NCBI RefSeq assembly: GCF_009730915.1 | Contig: NC_052471.1 | Span: 29,856,185 to 29,920,184 of the forward strand | Direction of reading: 5' to 3' | DNA length: 64,000 bases | DNA from: Dioscorea cayenensis subsp. rotundata | Lineage: Eukaryota > Streptophyta > Magnoliopsida > Dioscoreales > Dioscoreaceae | In this document: one piece after another, positions 1-12,200 of the stretch | How the letters are laid out: each line of letters opens with the position of its first letter | How positions within the stretch are numbered: the stretch's first letter is position 1 | The notes under the pieces: model-generated | Seen by the model: only the letters and a program-made list of their open reading frames with translations | The model's database searches: none | What the model was told of the DNA's origin: nothing | Translations under genes and position numbers: made by a program

Positions 1-1034
1 AGAATGAAGTAATTCGAAATTCATTTTAACGGAGCTTATCCTCTTTTCACTGAGCCTTGCGGTGCCTATTAAACCTATTTGATTGAGCTGAGGATTTGCC
101 TTGGCTTCCTTGTACCTGAACTAATCTATATTTTCATTGAAAGACAATCATAGAGAAAAAAAGGTGTATTTTTAAGTATCTAAACTGAAAATGTTTGACA
201 CCCACATAGTTGACTTGAGTTTGGCATCAGAAGAGATTGCTAGTCTGTATTATAAAGGTGTGTAGGCATAGGTTTAGCATGGTGGTGTTCATGGAATCTC
301 TGAGATTTGCCATCATGTCTTGTATTGTATCCATCTATTTTGGCAAGTTCTCCATCCTCTTCTTCAACTTTAGCTCTAACCCAATTTTGCATCTCTCCTT
401 CCTCTATTCCCTCTATTTCTGTGACAAACCGAATGCAGAAGCATTTGTGCATGTGTCCTGTGAAACACCAGAAACTATGTTATGAGTCCATGCATTGGCT
501 ATTGTTAAACTTGGGGCATTGATATGCTCCCGCGGCAAGTGTCCAAGATCAAGGGACTAAAAAAAGCCGGATTTTGGTAGAATCATGGAGGAATTTGCTC
601 AATAACCATTCTCAAGTTTAAAGCAATATGACTAGTATTCTCACTGTTCACTTCTAGTGGCTAGCTCTTGTTATTATTAATATTTTAGGAATGTAACTTC
701 ATTGGTCTTGAAATTTAACAAAATCCTTGACCAAACACTTGCTCAAATGAAACACTAGCCTGATTGTCCACGCATACATCTGCTTCTTGCTCTTACTGAT
801 CATCATTGCTGTTGTTTGACCCAATCCCTGCTTTCAAAGCCATTTCTCACAGCATTTTGGAAGAAAAACCAAAAGCTTATTACCAAATGAAAGGGAAAAA
901 TAGATTTATTTGACCTAAATGCCACCACAATTCTTTGTGTATGTATGCTTGTATATATGAATATCCACCAGCTGAATTTTGTTGTATGCTTTTGTAAATT
1001 ATGGAAGGTTTCTTCTTATTCAACAAGTGTTAAA
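1..1034. other. Non-coding stretch upstream of the fibrillin exons
   Basis: No supportable coding exon is seen here. The stretch is AT-rich and is most likely an upstream intron of the fibrillin gene that follows, because that gene's transit-peptide exon is not visible and must lie further left. Short open frames at 237-522 on both strands are overlapping and have no recognisable content. Confidence 0.4.
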
Positions 1035-1828
1035 GGTGATCTGATGCAGAGTGCTGTTTCTGGACTCAACAGAGGTCTCGCAGCCAGTGAAGAAGATCTA
1101 AAACGGGCTGACTCTGCAGCCAAGGAACTTGAGGCTGTTGGAGGACCTGTAGATCTTTATAAAGATCTGGATAAGCTCCAGGGAAGATGGAAACTTATCT
1201 ATAGCAGTGCTTTCTCCTCTCGCACTCTTGGCGGAAGCCGTCCAGGGCCTCCTACCGGAAGGCTGCTGCCTATAACTCTTGGACAGGTTTATACAAGATG
1301 TGCCTGTGCCTTCATTCAATTCCATCTTCAATTGTTAAAAAAATTTCTCTTGAACGCTGTTCTATATAGAAGTGAGTTAATGAAGTAAATTTGTGTTCGC
1401 AGGTCTTCCAACGAATCGATATCTTTAGTAAAGATTTTGACAATATTGTTGAGCTCCAGTTGGGTGCACCATGGCCACTGCCACCACTCGACCTAACAGC
1501 TACTTTAGCTCATAAATTTGAAATTACAGGTTTACATTTTCTCACCGATGTTTTTTTCTGTTATACATAGGTGCAAACAATGTTTCTAATGTCTTGTTAC
1601 TAACATGTACAGGTACTGCAAGTGTCAAGATTATATTTGAGAAAACTACTGTGAAGACTATAGGGAAATCTCTCACAGCTTCCGCCATTTGAAATTCCAC
1701 GGATTCCCGACGCTTTGAGACCTCCATCCAATACAGGGACCGGAGACTTCGAGGTAACATACCTCGACTCAGACACTCGGGTAACTCGAGGTGACAGAGG
1801 GGAGCTTAGGGTGTTTGTAATCTCGTAA
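1035..1828 (+). CDS. Plastid-lipid-associated protein (fibrillin, FIB4/PAP6-like), 3' part
   Basis: This is the C-terminal part of a plastoglobule/thylakoid lipocalin-like fibrillin. I read three exons: about 1035-1286, 1403-1529 and 1613-1828. The first carries the family block LNRGLAASEEDLKRAD, the lipid-binding core motif DKLQGRWKLIYSSAFSSRT and the segment GPPTGRLLPITLGQ. The second gives VFQRIDIFSKDFDNIVE and LGAPWPLPP. The third ends with the typical RGDRGELRVFVIS tail. The N-terminal transit peptide is missing and lies left of the window. In the last exon the frame shifts by +1 near 1665 (a GGG run) between FEKTTVKT and GNLSQLPP; as written, translation stops at 1690-1692. The rest of the exon is perfectly family-like, so a sequencing insertion is more likely than a pseudogene. 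Fibrillin 4 is known to affect plastoquinone and plastoglobule content; the subfamily is assigned by memory of the family. Confidence 0.85.
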
Positions 1829-2163
1829 CACCGGGGGAAAATTCGTATTTCTGTGATCTTGTCTTGTATCTTCAATAAATTTCAAGAAATTTCACATACT
1901 CTTCTTGTAAACTTCCTTTCTGTAAATGTGAGTCATTCATTAAAAATGTTCTCAAAGTCTGCATCATTTATGTTTGACAGCAGCAGGAAGCCTGGTTTGA
2001 ATGAAATTAATTAATATCTACAAGCAAAATTATCCATATACCCCTTGCCTGTTGCGATTAAATTTTGAAAATTTATAGGGGGCAAACTGCAAAAAGAGGA
2101 ATTGCAAGAGATGTATTTACAATTCACTCCGCAGGGGATCAGATTGGGATCCGTTGTGGGGAA
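1829..2163. other. Fibrillin 3' flank and kinesin promoter
   Basis: Short spacer between two genes on the same strand. It holds the fibrillin 3'UTR, with AATAAA-like signal sequence at about 1873, and the proximal upstream region of the kinesin gene. No other coding sequence is seen. Confidence 0.5.
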
Positions 2164-2193
2164 AAGTAGCCGTTATAACACCAACGGCTACTT
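2164..2193. promoter_or_regulatory. Palindromic pair of MSA-like (AACGG) elements
   Basis: A perfect inverted repeat with 11-bp arms, AAGTAGCCGTT at 2164-2174 and AACGGCTACTT at 2183-2193, separated by 8 bp. Each arm carries AACGGCTA, the core of the mitosis-specific activator (MSA) element bound by plant R1R2R3-MYB factors in G2/M-phase promoters. It sits about 100 bp before the ATG of a mitotic kinesin, which fits its expected expression in dividing cells. Confidence 0.7.
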
Positions 2194-2295
2194 CTTCAAA
2201 TTTCTAAACAAAAAGAAAGAAATCCCAAAACCGTAACACCATCTCTCTCAAACCTCTTCTCAGTGATCTCAAAATTCTCTCTTTGATCCTCATCA

Positions 2296-5200
2296 ATGGC
2301 GCCAACGCCATCACCAAGACCCCTCCAAGGCTTCCAAACCCCAACCAAGACTCCTCAGTCCAAGCACCGTCTCCAATTCCCCATCCCCTAAGACCTCCAG
2401 CGTTCACCCTTCTCCCAATCCTTTGTCAGCTGCCAGAGAACCTGCCGGTCCGACGGAGCACCCCGTTGAAGTCATCGGCCGGATCCGTGACTACCCTGAC
2501 CGAAAAGATAAGCCCTTGTCGGCCCTTGAGATTGCGGAGGACGGCAGCTCGGTTAGGGTTCGGACTGACATTGGGTATAGAGATTTCAGTCTTGATGGTG
2601 TGTCTGTCTCTGAAGATGAAAATCTTGAAGGGTTTTACAAGAAGTTTGTGGAATCAAGGATTGCTGGAGTTAGGGTTGGAGCTAAGTGCACGATCATGAT
2701 GTATGGTCCTACGGGTGCCGGGAAGAGTCATACGATGTTCGGGTGCTCAAAGGAACCTGGGATTGTTTATAGAGCTCTCAGGGACATTTTGGGGGATGAG
2801 GACGGGGAGAATGGCGTCGATGATGGTGGTTTTAGGGTTGGGTTATTTGTGCAGGTTGCTGTCTTGGAGATTTATAATGAAGAGATATATGATCTGCTTT
2901 CTGGGAACTCAAATGGTGGAGGAACTAGCTCTGGGCTTCCCAAAGGCAACACTCCCAAGGTGTGTGTTTTGATTTTCCCTTTTGCTTCTTCTTCTTGGTT
3001 TGGTTTTGAGAGGATTTGAGCCATTTCTTTACTTCTTGAAACTCAGAACGTATTTGGTTATCAATTTTCTTGTGTTTTTTTTTTTAGGTTTGGTTAACAG
3101 TGATTATATTTGCTTTGAGGTTTTCATCATCTTGATTTTAGATTTTTACTAGTTCTGAGAAACTTTTAGGTGTCTTAGAGAGTAATTTTTGTCAAGCGAA
3201 CTTGTTGTTCTTGCTACAATTGTTGCAGTGGCTACTTATATTATGTCTATTTTGCGAGTATTTACAATTAAGTAGGTTGAAGGGTTGTCAAAATTTCATC
3301 TTTATTTATGGATATAAAACGCAAATCAGCTACTGGATGATCTTATAATGGTCAATCTTTTTATATGGTTTTTTTGGTTATGTATATGTTGCATTGTGTT
3401 TATGTTCAGGTAAGGCTTGAAGTAATGGGGAAGAAGGCCAAGAATGCAAGTTATATATCTGGCAATGAAGCTGGAAAGATATCCAAAGAAGTTGCCAAAG
3501 TAGAGAAGAGGCGGATTGTTAAGAGCACTCTCTGTAATGAGAGAAGCTCGCGAAGTCACTGTCTGGTTTGGTTAATTCTTCCCATTCTGTGATGCTTTAG
3601 AAGTTTTGATTCTGCAATTTTGCTTGTGAGTTTGAGTTTCCTCTAATTGTGCGCAGATAATCTTGGATGTCCCTGCAGTGGGTGGAAGATTAATGCTTGT
3701 CGATATGGCAGGCTCTGAAAACATTGAACAGGCTGGCCAGCTTGGTTTGGAGGCTAAAATGCAGGTTTGAAGATGAATTGCAACATCTTTATTTTTAATT
3801 GTTAATACCCCATTAAGTGGCTGCATTAATGAATGTCCAAGCATGGTATGAATGTGAAAATCAATTTTGTTTCTCAGACTACTGTCTTGCTTTCTTTTTG
3901 TGCTCTAGCTAGTTTAAATTTGGTACAATTTGCTTTTCTGGTAAATGCAAATGTATCATTTTTGGCGTGCATTCTATCTAGATCAGTTCGATAGCAGTGC
4001 TCTGAAGTTATTTTGTAAAGTGATATCTATGGACTGATTTCCCAACTTTTATCCTTTATTCACTTGTTTTTGTTTGGCAGACAGCCAAGATTAATCAAGG
4101 AAACATTGCATTAAAAAGGGTAGTTGAGTCTATTGCAAATGGAGATTCTCACGTTCCCTTTAGAGACAGCAAGCTCACGATGCTTTTACAGGTTTTTTAC
4201 TATTTTCTTGTGATTTATCCTAGTAAGGCAGTTCTTCTGTCAGTAATGGACAATTTTATCCTTCTCTTCAGGACTCATTTGAGGATGATAAGTCCAAAAT
4301 TTTGATGATTTTGTGCGCAAGCCCTGATCCAAAAGAGTTGCACAAGACCATCTCCACATTGGAGTATGGGGCAAAAGCCAAGTGCATTGTTCGTGCAGCT
4401 CATATTGCAACACCGAAAGAAAAAACAAACCATGAAGAGTCATCTGTGCTCCTAAGATCCAGAATTGTTGCAATGAACCAGTTCATTTACAAGCTACAGT
4501 TGGAGAATAAGCTCAAAGAGAAAGAGCGAGATGAAGCTCACAAGGAGCTACTGAAAAAAGAGGAGGAACTATTAGAGCTGCGCAATAGACTGAAACTAAT
4601 TGAAGGGAGAGGATCAACAGCAAAGGAAGATGAGATCAAGTCGAAGGTTGACGAGAGAACACAAACTTTTGAAAGTTGAGATGATGAAAATGGAAGAGAG
4701 GATGTTAAAACAACAGGAGGAACTCCATATGCTGCGGCAGAGGTTGGAGGAAATGGAGTCTGCAAAGAGTAAAGTTGTTGACGATGCCTTACATGACATA
4801 GATGGAGGCAGCAGATTTATGAAACGTCTATCAGAAATTTACGCTGAAGGTGATCAAGGAATGGAGAAATCTATGGAATTGGATTTTGGAGAGCCACAGA
4901 TCGTCTATGATGAGAAAGAAATAAAGGAGGATCTTCACCAGTCAGGAAATTATTTGAATTGCACTTCATCTAGCACTGTTCTTACAAGCAATCAATGTAA
5001 TGGCAATGCTACAATTCCAAAATCACCAAGTAGATTCTGCTTGAGCACAGTTTTTGAAGGCGAAGAAGAAGGAGAAGAAATGGATAACTCAGAAGGTGAT
5101 GAGGTTGAAAAGGAGGTTGTTGAAGATACTGCTGAACATGGTGGACAAATGATTGATGATTTTGGTTGCTCTGTGATTTCTGATTATACTGATTTTGACG

Positions 5201-6219
5201 GGGATGCAATGGAGATGCATCAACTATTGGGAGCAGAAGTTGGTTGTAGTAAAAATCCCAGAGACGTGGACTCTGCCAGAAAAACAAGAATTCAGAATAT
5301 TTTTCAGGCTTTGCGGCAACTACAGAGAGCTAGCTCAACAAGTCAAAACTCCATTGTCATCCAAGAAAGCAAACAATAAATCATCTCCTTTTAAAGGCTC
5401 GGGTGGCCAAGATAATTGTAGTACTGATATTGCAGCAACTGAAAGCCCGATATCTGATTTGGTTATGCCATTGTCATCCAAGAAAGCAAACAACAAATCA
5501 TCTCCTTTTAAAGATTTGGGACGGCCTAGATAATTATTTTCCTGATATTGTAGCTACTAAAAGGCCCGATATCTGATTTGGTTATGCCATTTACATCCCT
5601 GCACCTTGAAGACGATAATGAAAACATGTCACAAGAGTTGAAAGAGGATCATAAACCAGTAGTAATGCCACAGGATGTAGATGATTCGATTGAAGTTTTC
5701 GTTAAATGGGAAGCTTCAAAAGAATTTTCAGGGAATATAATTACAAAATTGAAGGTGTTGAAGGACTCCACACTTTCAGATTTACGGAAACTTATCGAAG
5801 TCAACTTGGAGGAAGACAACAACAAACAATCATTCACTTTTCTGCTTCTCGGGGTATGTCTGGTCTTTTACTATGATGTCTATATATATCTGAAAATGGC
5901 TCTTCTGTTGTTAATTCATACTATCGGTATGTATTTCTACCAGGATCCTTCGGGAGTTCCCATCTCAAGGGAGAAAGAAGCAACAATTAAAGCAATCAAA
6001 CTTCCAACATGCAACAATCAGCCAAACGTTCATCTTGCTTGCTTGCGTTTGATCAAGAAGGCAGCAGTGCAGAGGCCTAACCACATCCCATTTAGCTCAT
6101 TGGAGAACACACTCCCTGTCGCTTCGAGTTCTCCATCGACCAAGTCACAGTTCGTTGAAGCTTTCTCACCGAAAACTGGTCATGAGAATACCAACTATCT
6201 AACAGGATTGAAAACTTAG
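2296..6219 (+). CDS. Kinesin-like protein KIN-10A (PAKRP2 type)
   Basis: Phragmoplast-associated kinesin; the Arabidopsis member PAKRP2 moves Golgi-derived vesicles along microtubules during cytokinesis. Six exons: 2296-2959, 3410-3565, 3657-3764, 4081-4191, 4272-5853 and 5944-6219. After allowing for frame breaks the product is about 963 aa. Visible motor motifs are EHPVEVIGRIRDYPDRK at the start, P-loop GPTGAGKSHT (about residue 137), switch I NERSSRSH (about 264) and switch II DMAGSE (289-294). A charged coiled coil follows, then a C-terminal FVKWEAS / LSDLRKLIEV ubiquitin-like region also found in PAKRP2. Five +1 frame breaks are inferred: near 2380 (C run), 4665 (A run), 5302 (T run), and two inside the second copy of a 117-bp repeat (about 5522 and 5563). 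Exon phases agree once these are allowed for. The ATG at 2296 matches the family N terminus. Family call is firm; integrity depends on sequence quality. Confidence 0.9.
5351..5586 (+). repeat. Two-copy 117-bp in-frame tandem duplication in the kinesin tail
   Basis: Copy 1 is 5351-5467 (117 bp, exactly 39 codons; begins PLSSKKANNKSSPFK). Copy 2 is 5468-5586 (119 bp). The copies are highly similar and end in the same GATTTGGTTATG. Copy 2 is 2 bp longer, which matches the two extra bases needed to restore the downstream frame. I do not recall an equivalent duplication in PAKRP2 relatives. Confidence 0.85.
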
Positions 6220-7358
6220 GTGATGATGATATAATATATATGTGTAGAACTGCCTTTTGATAGCTCTATGTATTTTGTATGTAGTTCATTTCCCTACATA
6301 ACTAATTATATGTGCTCATTTGTGAATATGAGCAACATCCACTGCTTGGGGATGGCTTCTGTACAATATATACACTGCTGTTGATGAGAGAATTTCAAGT
6401 ATTGTTAGTTGCATTAGTAGTAATACTAGCATATGTTTTGTGAAGAGTATTTACTTGGCAAAAGTATACACTTATAATAGCACAAGGAACAATAGCAAAA
6501 GCACCCAACTCTCTCTTACTACTACTACTACAAAAAATTTTACTTAACAATTTGTCTCTGCCAAGTAAGATGACATTGGTTGTACATGTCAACATGACAA
6601 CATCTATCAGCTAATTAACAAAAATGTTTACTGAAAGTTTAAAAACACAAATAAAAAGAATAATGCGAATATAATTTGCCTTTATCATTTGCTAATTTCA
6701 TATGATGCTTTTCCGTCCTAATTCTGGATCATCATACCCATAAGAAGAAATCCCTTTAATTTTCAAATTTACTTGCTACTTTTATTTTTTAAAAAAGTTT
6801 TTTTTTTTATGATTAAACTTGATCAAAGTGAAATCTTCTACGTGTTGTTAAAGGGTTTATGATTCAACAGTATTACCATATTAGCTCCACTGCATAAAGT
6901 ATTAATATGAGAAACGTAAAATCCCTCGAGTACAAGTTTCATTGGGCATAGTGGTGATAATGGGCCCACCTCACTATACATAGTAGTGGTAATAGATTCA
7001 CATGTCAGCGAATGATTGCATGTGAGCTAGACAATCAATTTCTCTGTATACGCCCTTAACTATATTATTTTATCATATTTGTTAAAAAAAATAAAAATAC
7101 TAGCGTGTAGAATATATCCTTTATTTTAAATTAAAAAATACATAAATTTTCCATCAAAACTAATTACACATATATATAAACTATGATTTATTTATTAAAA
7201 AAATTAATTAATTATGTATATATATATCAAATTGTGAAGCTACCCGGTCAACTACGTGTTTGCTCGGGTGTTTCCATTTCTAAGTCCGCTCGTTGCTTCG
7301 CTCACCGTCATACCACCGCGGCCGCCAGAGCAAGAGGGAGGGATACAGAGATCCAGAT
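6220..7358. other. Intergenic spacer, kinesin to ABC ATPase
   Basis: About 1.1 kb of AT-rich sequence with the kinesin 3'UTR on the left and the ABC gene's promoter and 5' leader on the right, where GC content rises after 7240. I see no gene or recognisable element. Confidence 0.5.
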
Positions 7359-9232
7359 ATGGCGACGAGCGGAATCGAGGTGATGGCCATGAACTTCGCC
7401 TACGATGCCCAGCCTCAACTCTTCTCCCGCTTCACCCTCAACATCGCACCCGGATCGCGCTGTCTCCTCATCGGCGCCAATGGATCTGGTAACCCTAATT
7501 CACGAATGAACTCTGGGTTTTATAGGTTTTGATTTTTGAATTTTTTTTAAGGAAAGACGACGTTGTTGAAGATCTTGGCTGGGAAGCATATGGTGGGTGG
7601 GAGGGATGTGGTGCGGGTGCTCGGTCGCTCCGCTTTCCATGATACTCAGTTGGTTTGTGACGGTGAGCTCGCCTATTTGGGTGGTTCCTGGAGCAAGACC
7701 ATCGGCTCAGCTGTGAGTTTTTCTAAGATTATTATGTTTCATTGATTTCAATTAGTGATCCAAATTGATACATTTAGTGAAATTCCTTTGATACTTAAGA
7801 GGAACGAGTACTGGGAATACATAAAATTTGCTGATTTTTTGGAAATCTATTGGAATAATATGGAAATTAATGTTTCATTTGTGAATTCTTTGAGAGTTCC
7901 AGCTTAATTATTGGTTATCTGATTATTTCAGGGAGATGTTCCACTCCAAGGAGATTTCTCTGCTGAACACATGATTTTTGGAGGTAAGTTTTCTTATTGA
8001 ATAGGAAAAATATATGATTTTTGGATACCCTTTTGTTTTCAATTGTTATATATTTCTTATCTTTTCCGAGTTATTCTGCCACCATGCTACAATTGATCAT
8101 TTGATCCTTCGTTGTATTAATTGCGTTAGACAAAAGTAATAGAATTTTAAGAATGCAATTTGTTGGTCAATGTGTTCTTATCTGGGAGCACACTCTATGA
8201 GCTCAAATCTTGAGTGAGTGCTTTTGCAAAAAGGCAATTGCTTGTGTATGTGTTGATGTTCCCAGGTTTCTTACTTTCTTGTACATCATCAATTCATTTT
8301 TTTTAATTTATTTATTTTTTAATCTCCTTATTATAGCTCTGATTTATGGTTACTGAAAGTTATATTAGGTGTTGAATGTGAAGTTTTTAGAATTTTCTGC
8401 CTTCTTTTTTCTTCTTTTCAATGCTTCACAGTTGAAGGGGTTGATCCTCTTAGGAGAGAGAAGCTGATTGAGCTGCTTGATATCGATCTGCAGTGGAGGA
8501 TGCATAAAGTTTCTGATGGGCAGCGTCGTCGTGTGCAAATTTGCATGGGACTTTTACAACCATACAAGGCAATGATTTTTCACCCCTGCATTTGTGCACC
8601 TTTCATTCAGTGTACCATGTGCCACTGATTTTTCCTGTTCTGCATTATGCTTCTGTTCTTATTTTAGTGTTCAACAAATAATTGATGTATATTTCCTTAC
8701 ATTCTGGTTGAAAAAAATCTGAAGTATATTGAACTTTTCATTTCAAGTCATCTGTGCTCAATGTCAAAGGCTAAAACGCAGGTACTGTTGCTTGATGAGA
8801 TCACTGTTGACCTGGATGTTGTCACAAGAATGGATTTACTCGACTTTTTTAAGGAAGAGTGTGATCAAGTATGTAACGTATTCAGTTATTTATCATTTTT
8901 TAAATCATCACTCACTATAACTAAGCAAGTATGTTTTATTGCAGAGAGGTGCCACCATAGTATATGCTACGCATATATTTGATGGTCTGGAGAAATGGGC
9001 AACACATGTGGCCTATATCCAAGATGGGGAATTAAGAAGATGTGAGAGCCTTGGTAATATTCATGAGCTTGAAAATGCAAAGAATTTACTTTCAGTTGTT
9101 GAATCTTGGCTTCGTTCTGAGACCAAGTGTTCAAAGAAGGAACCTGTCAATTCTCTTGTGCACTCTAGCAAAACCTCGCCCTTCGATTCATCTCCTTTCA
9201 GATCATCCAGGCACATGGCCTACTATCGCTGA
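7359..9232 (+). CDS. ABC transporter I family ATPase (ABCI19/20/21 type)
   Basis: Soluble ABC ATPase without membrane segments. Arabidopsis ABCI19/20/21 are known as ER-associated proteins linked to cytokinin response in seedlings. Six exons: 7359-7488, 7552-7712, 7932-7983, 8432-8568, 8782-8868 and 8945-9232, giving 284 aa in one uninterrupted frame. Walker A GANGSGKTT is at residues 39-47 and is split by intron 1. The degenerate signature VSDGQRRRV is at 141-149, Walker B VLLLDE at 161-166, and the H-loop VYATH ends at 199. The C terminus is Ser-rich and ends SSRHMAYYR. The start ATG gives the family opening [14 protein letters not shown]. Intron 4 has a GC donor (AAG then GCAATG at 8569) and an AG acceptor at 8780-8781, a rare but known class. 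No frame breaks. Confidence 0.92.
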
Positions 9233-12200
9233 CAAATCTTTACCGACCCCAAACATATATTGTTCACCTTTGATTCAAGGACCACACTCAACAGACAAGA
9301 TCAAAATAATATTTTTGTTTATTAAATTTTACAAGGCAAAGAAGCTATATGAATTGTTATGTGATCTCTTATTGTATTTTGTGTAGGTCATTCTATATCC
9401 CTCAGACAAAGTGACTGCTTGAAATTGATTTATTTGAAATATTGTACAACCTTTACTAATGTCTCTCTTTAGCTTCATGTGTTAGTTTGAATTGTGAATT
9501 ATTGCTAGTTCAAGCAGTTTGCTACCAGCTATCAGGTTACTGCAGTTCCTGACTCATTATCTAATTTATTTGGGTAGAACTTGTACATCTTTAGGTGATG
9601 TTGGAATAATTTTGAAGCTGATGCATTTGTAGCATGCCTAGAAAATCATACAAAAAGTCTTCATGCTTTGTTGCATTATTTCCTTTGAGGATGGGTGGGC
9701 CACTTAACCTATATTTCAAGAGGGCAGCAATTTCTTTGACTGTACCTTGACTACAATGGTGTCCCCAGCTGCTGGATGCTTATCAGTTATTGTGGTAATA
9801 CTCTGCCTGTAGTGGTCATTCCTGTATTGGTCGTTATCATTTGAGCAGGACTTCAATGAGTTAATGACTGCTTGTGAGATATCAGGGGACTCCTTGTGTG
9901 GGAAACACATAGTATTTCTTGTTTGATATTTGGAGTGGTTATTTCTGCATTGGTTGTTATCCTGTGAGAAGCACTTTGATGACTTTGATGACTTTGATAA
10001 CTGCTTGTGAGATATCAAAGGGACACTATGTATTGAGAATTCATAATATTTCTTGTTTGAACTTTGAATTCCTAATTTGGAAATTTCAAGTAGAGAACTA
10101 TCCCTGGTATACGTGTTGATGACCTCCTTACTTATTTGAAATGTTTGAGAATCTTCAGTTGCAGATGATGAATTAAATAGAAAGAACTTCCTCAGTCCTG
10201 TTTGGCTTGAAATCTTACAGGTGTGAAAAGTCATTGAGCAGTAGCCATTGACTTTCACAGTGCTAGGTAGTGTACAAATTTGAACATCTTCTATGCTCAG
10301 TGAATCTCGATTGCCTTCACAGAATCTCTCTTGCTCAATCTCTGCAGCTTGGCATGAAATATTTTAAGAGACAAAATCAGAAGAAAGGGTTTGGTTTTTA
10401 TCAATTTATTTTTACAAAGTTCAATCATTATAGCTTTTTGGTTTTTTTTTATGACAGTAATTTTTTTTTGGCTATCTGTTTATTCTTTTTTCGCAGGATA
10501 AGTGGTTACAAATAAACTGCAACATCCTATCGACTGTTGATGTTTCTGTAAGCTTGGGGCTGAGTATTTCTTTATCATGTTGGTGATGTCTGTTAGATTA
10601 ACTTATGCTAATGAAGTGCATGCTCAATGCACACACACACACATGTTGAGAAGTGCTGGATGAGTCTTAGAGACATATGATGAACTGAGACCTTAATGTG
10701 CTTGCAATTTTGGCCATTGAGCATTAAAGCCAAATAACAGCAAAAGATAAAGATTAAATAAATATTTGCAAGATTGCTAGTCCCTGCTTCAACCATGAAG
10801 TCTTCTTCCTACGAGGTTATGCTTTACATGCATCCATTTACTACTGAATATAATAGCAACCTTTCCCACAACTTGCTTATTGGGAAATCATTGTAAGTTG
10901 TATTTTATATTGTTGTAGCATCAACAGTCATCTATCCATGTTTTGGCACCAAAAGGGTATTATTTCTTCTATGGATGCTGTTACATTTACATTGCTGATA
11001 AATTTTTTCCCCTATTAAAAGAGTTCATCTCTGAAACGGTTTGCCTTTATTTTTTGTCTTTTATTTAATAACATAGACTGAATACGAAGGACATAGTGCA
11101 TGCAAAATTTTCAATTACTTTCTCAAGTTCTATGAGGAGATTAACAATGCATGATAAACCTTTGGAATTATTTAATTGCTGATTATTGTCTACAAGACTA
11201 CAAGCTATGTAAAACATCTGGCTTATCAAGGATAAGCTCTAGTGGGCCCTGCAAGTGTCTGCCCCTCTGAATGGCAGAGTCAGGGTGGGGTCCCATGGGA
11301 GGCGTCAAATATCATGGTCCTTTCCCTTGCTAATATCTTTGTTGTGACAATAGTGATTGCAAATATAAGTGAAAAAATGTTCATTTGGACATTGTATAAT
11401 GTGAATGTCTTGCTTGCTTGTGATAATATTTTCATACCTGAGTCTTATTATAAGGCAATTGAAGAAGTCAATGATCCTTGATTAGGTAATCACCATGCTC
11501 CATCAGGACAAAGCTACTGAGTTAACCCAAAATTGTTTTCTCATTGTGGGCATGCATTACTTGGATTCTCAGAGCATTAATTCTTAATTCCACATTAGCT
11601 TTTGCATGTCAGCATCTAAACAAGAGTCAAATTTCACTGCTTCTTTTTTAATGTTGCTTTTGAAAGCGAAATCCATCTACTACTTTATTCTCTATACCAA
11701 ATTTAGTGAGTTATTTGTATCACTATTCATCTTATCTATCTCACAGAGAACATTGGTTCTTGCAGCAAAGCAGAAGGGAAACAAAGAAAACGCCAGGTTG
11801 TAAAGCTTCCGCAGATCCCCTGCCAGGTTATTTTTTTATCAATTCTAAGAAACCATCCTCATTTTTCTAAATTAAATTTAATGTCTGGTGTTCAATTATC
11901 AGCAAAGTAAGTCCCAATCTGAGATTGAAAATGATTTTAATGTGGAAATATTTGTATATCAAGAATAAGAAAACAAGCTCTCATCTTCTTGAGGTAAGCT
12001 TATAAGTAAAACCTCCTATTCTCTTGATTACCATAGGCACAAAACTCATAATAATAAATATAGGATAAGTTAATGGCCATGTTTTATGGACCAAGGACAA
12101 GGAGGAGTCAAGGATATGTATCAAGTAGATGGCTAAGGCCCTTTGTCTGTTGAAGCTCAGGCTGCCATGGTCTGAACTCTTGACTTTGTTCCCCCAAATG

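Noticed and set aside
945-1034. Upstream start codon for the fibrillin frame at 945
   Set aside because: The open frame from 945 runs through intron-like sequence with no transit-peptide character; the true first exon lies outside the window.
12151-12175. Sequence resembling miR167 (TGAAGCT...GCC.ATG.TCTG)
   Set aside because: Order of the inner blocks differs from miR167 and no matching star arm or hairpin is present nearby.
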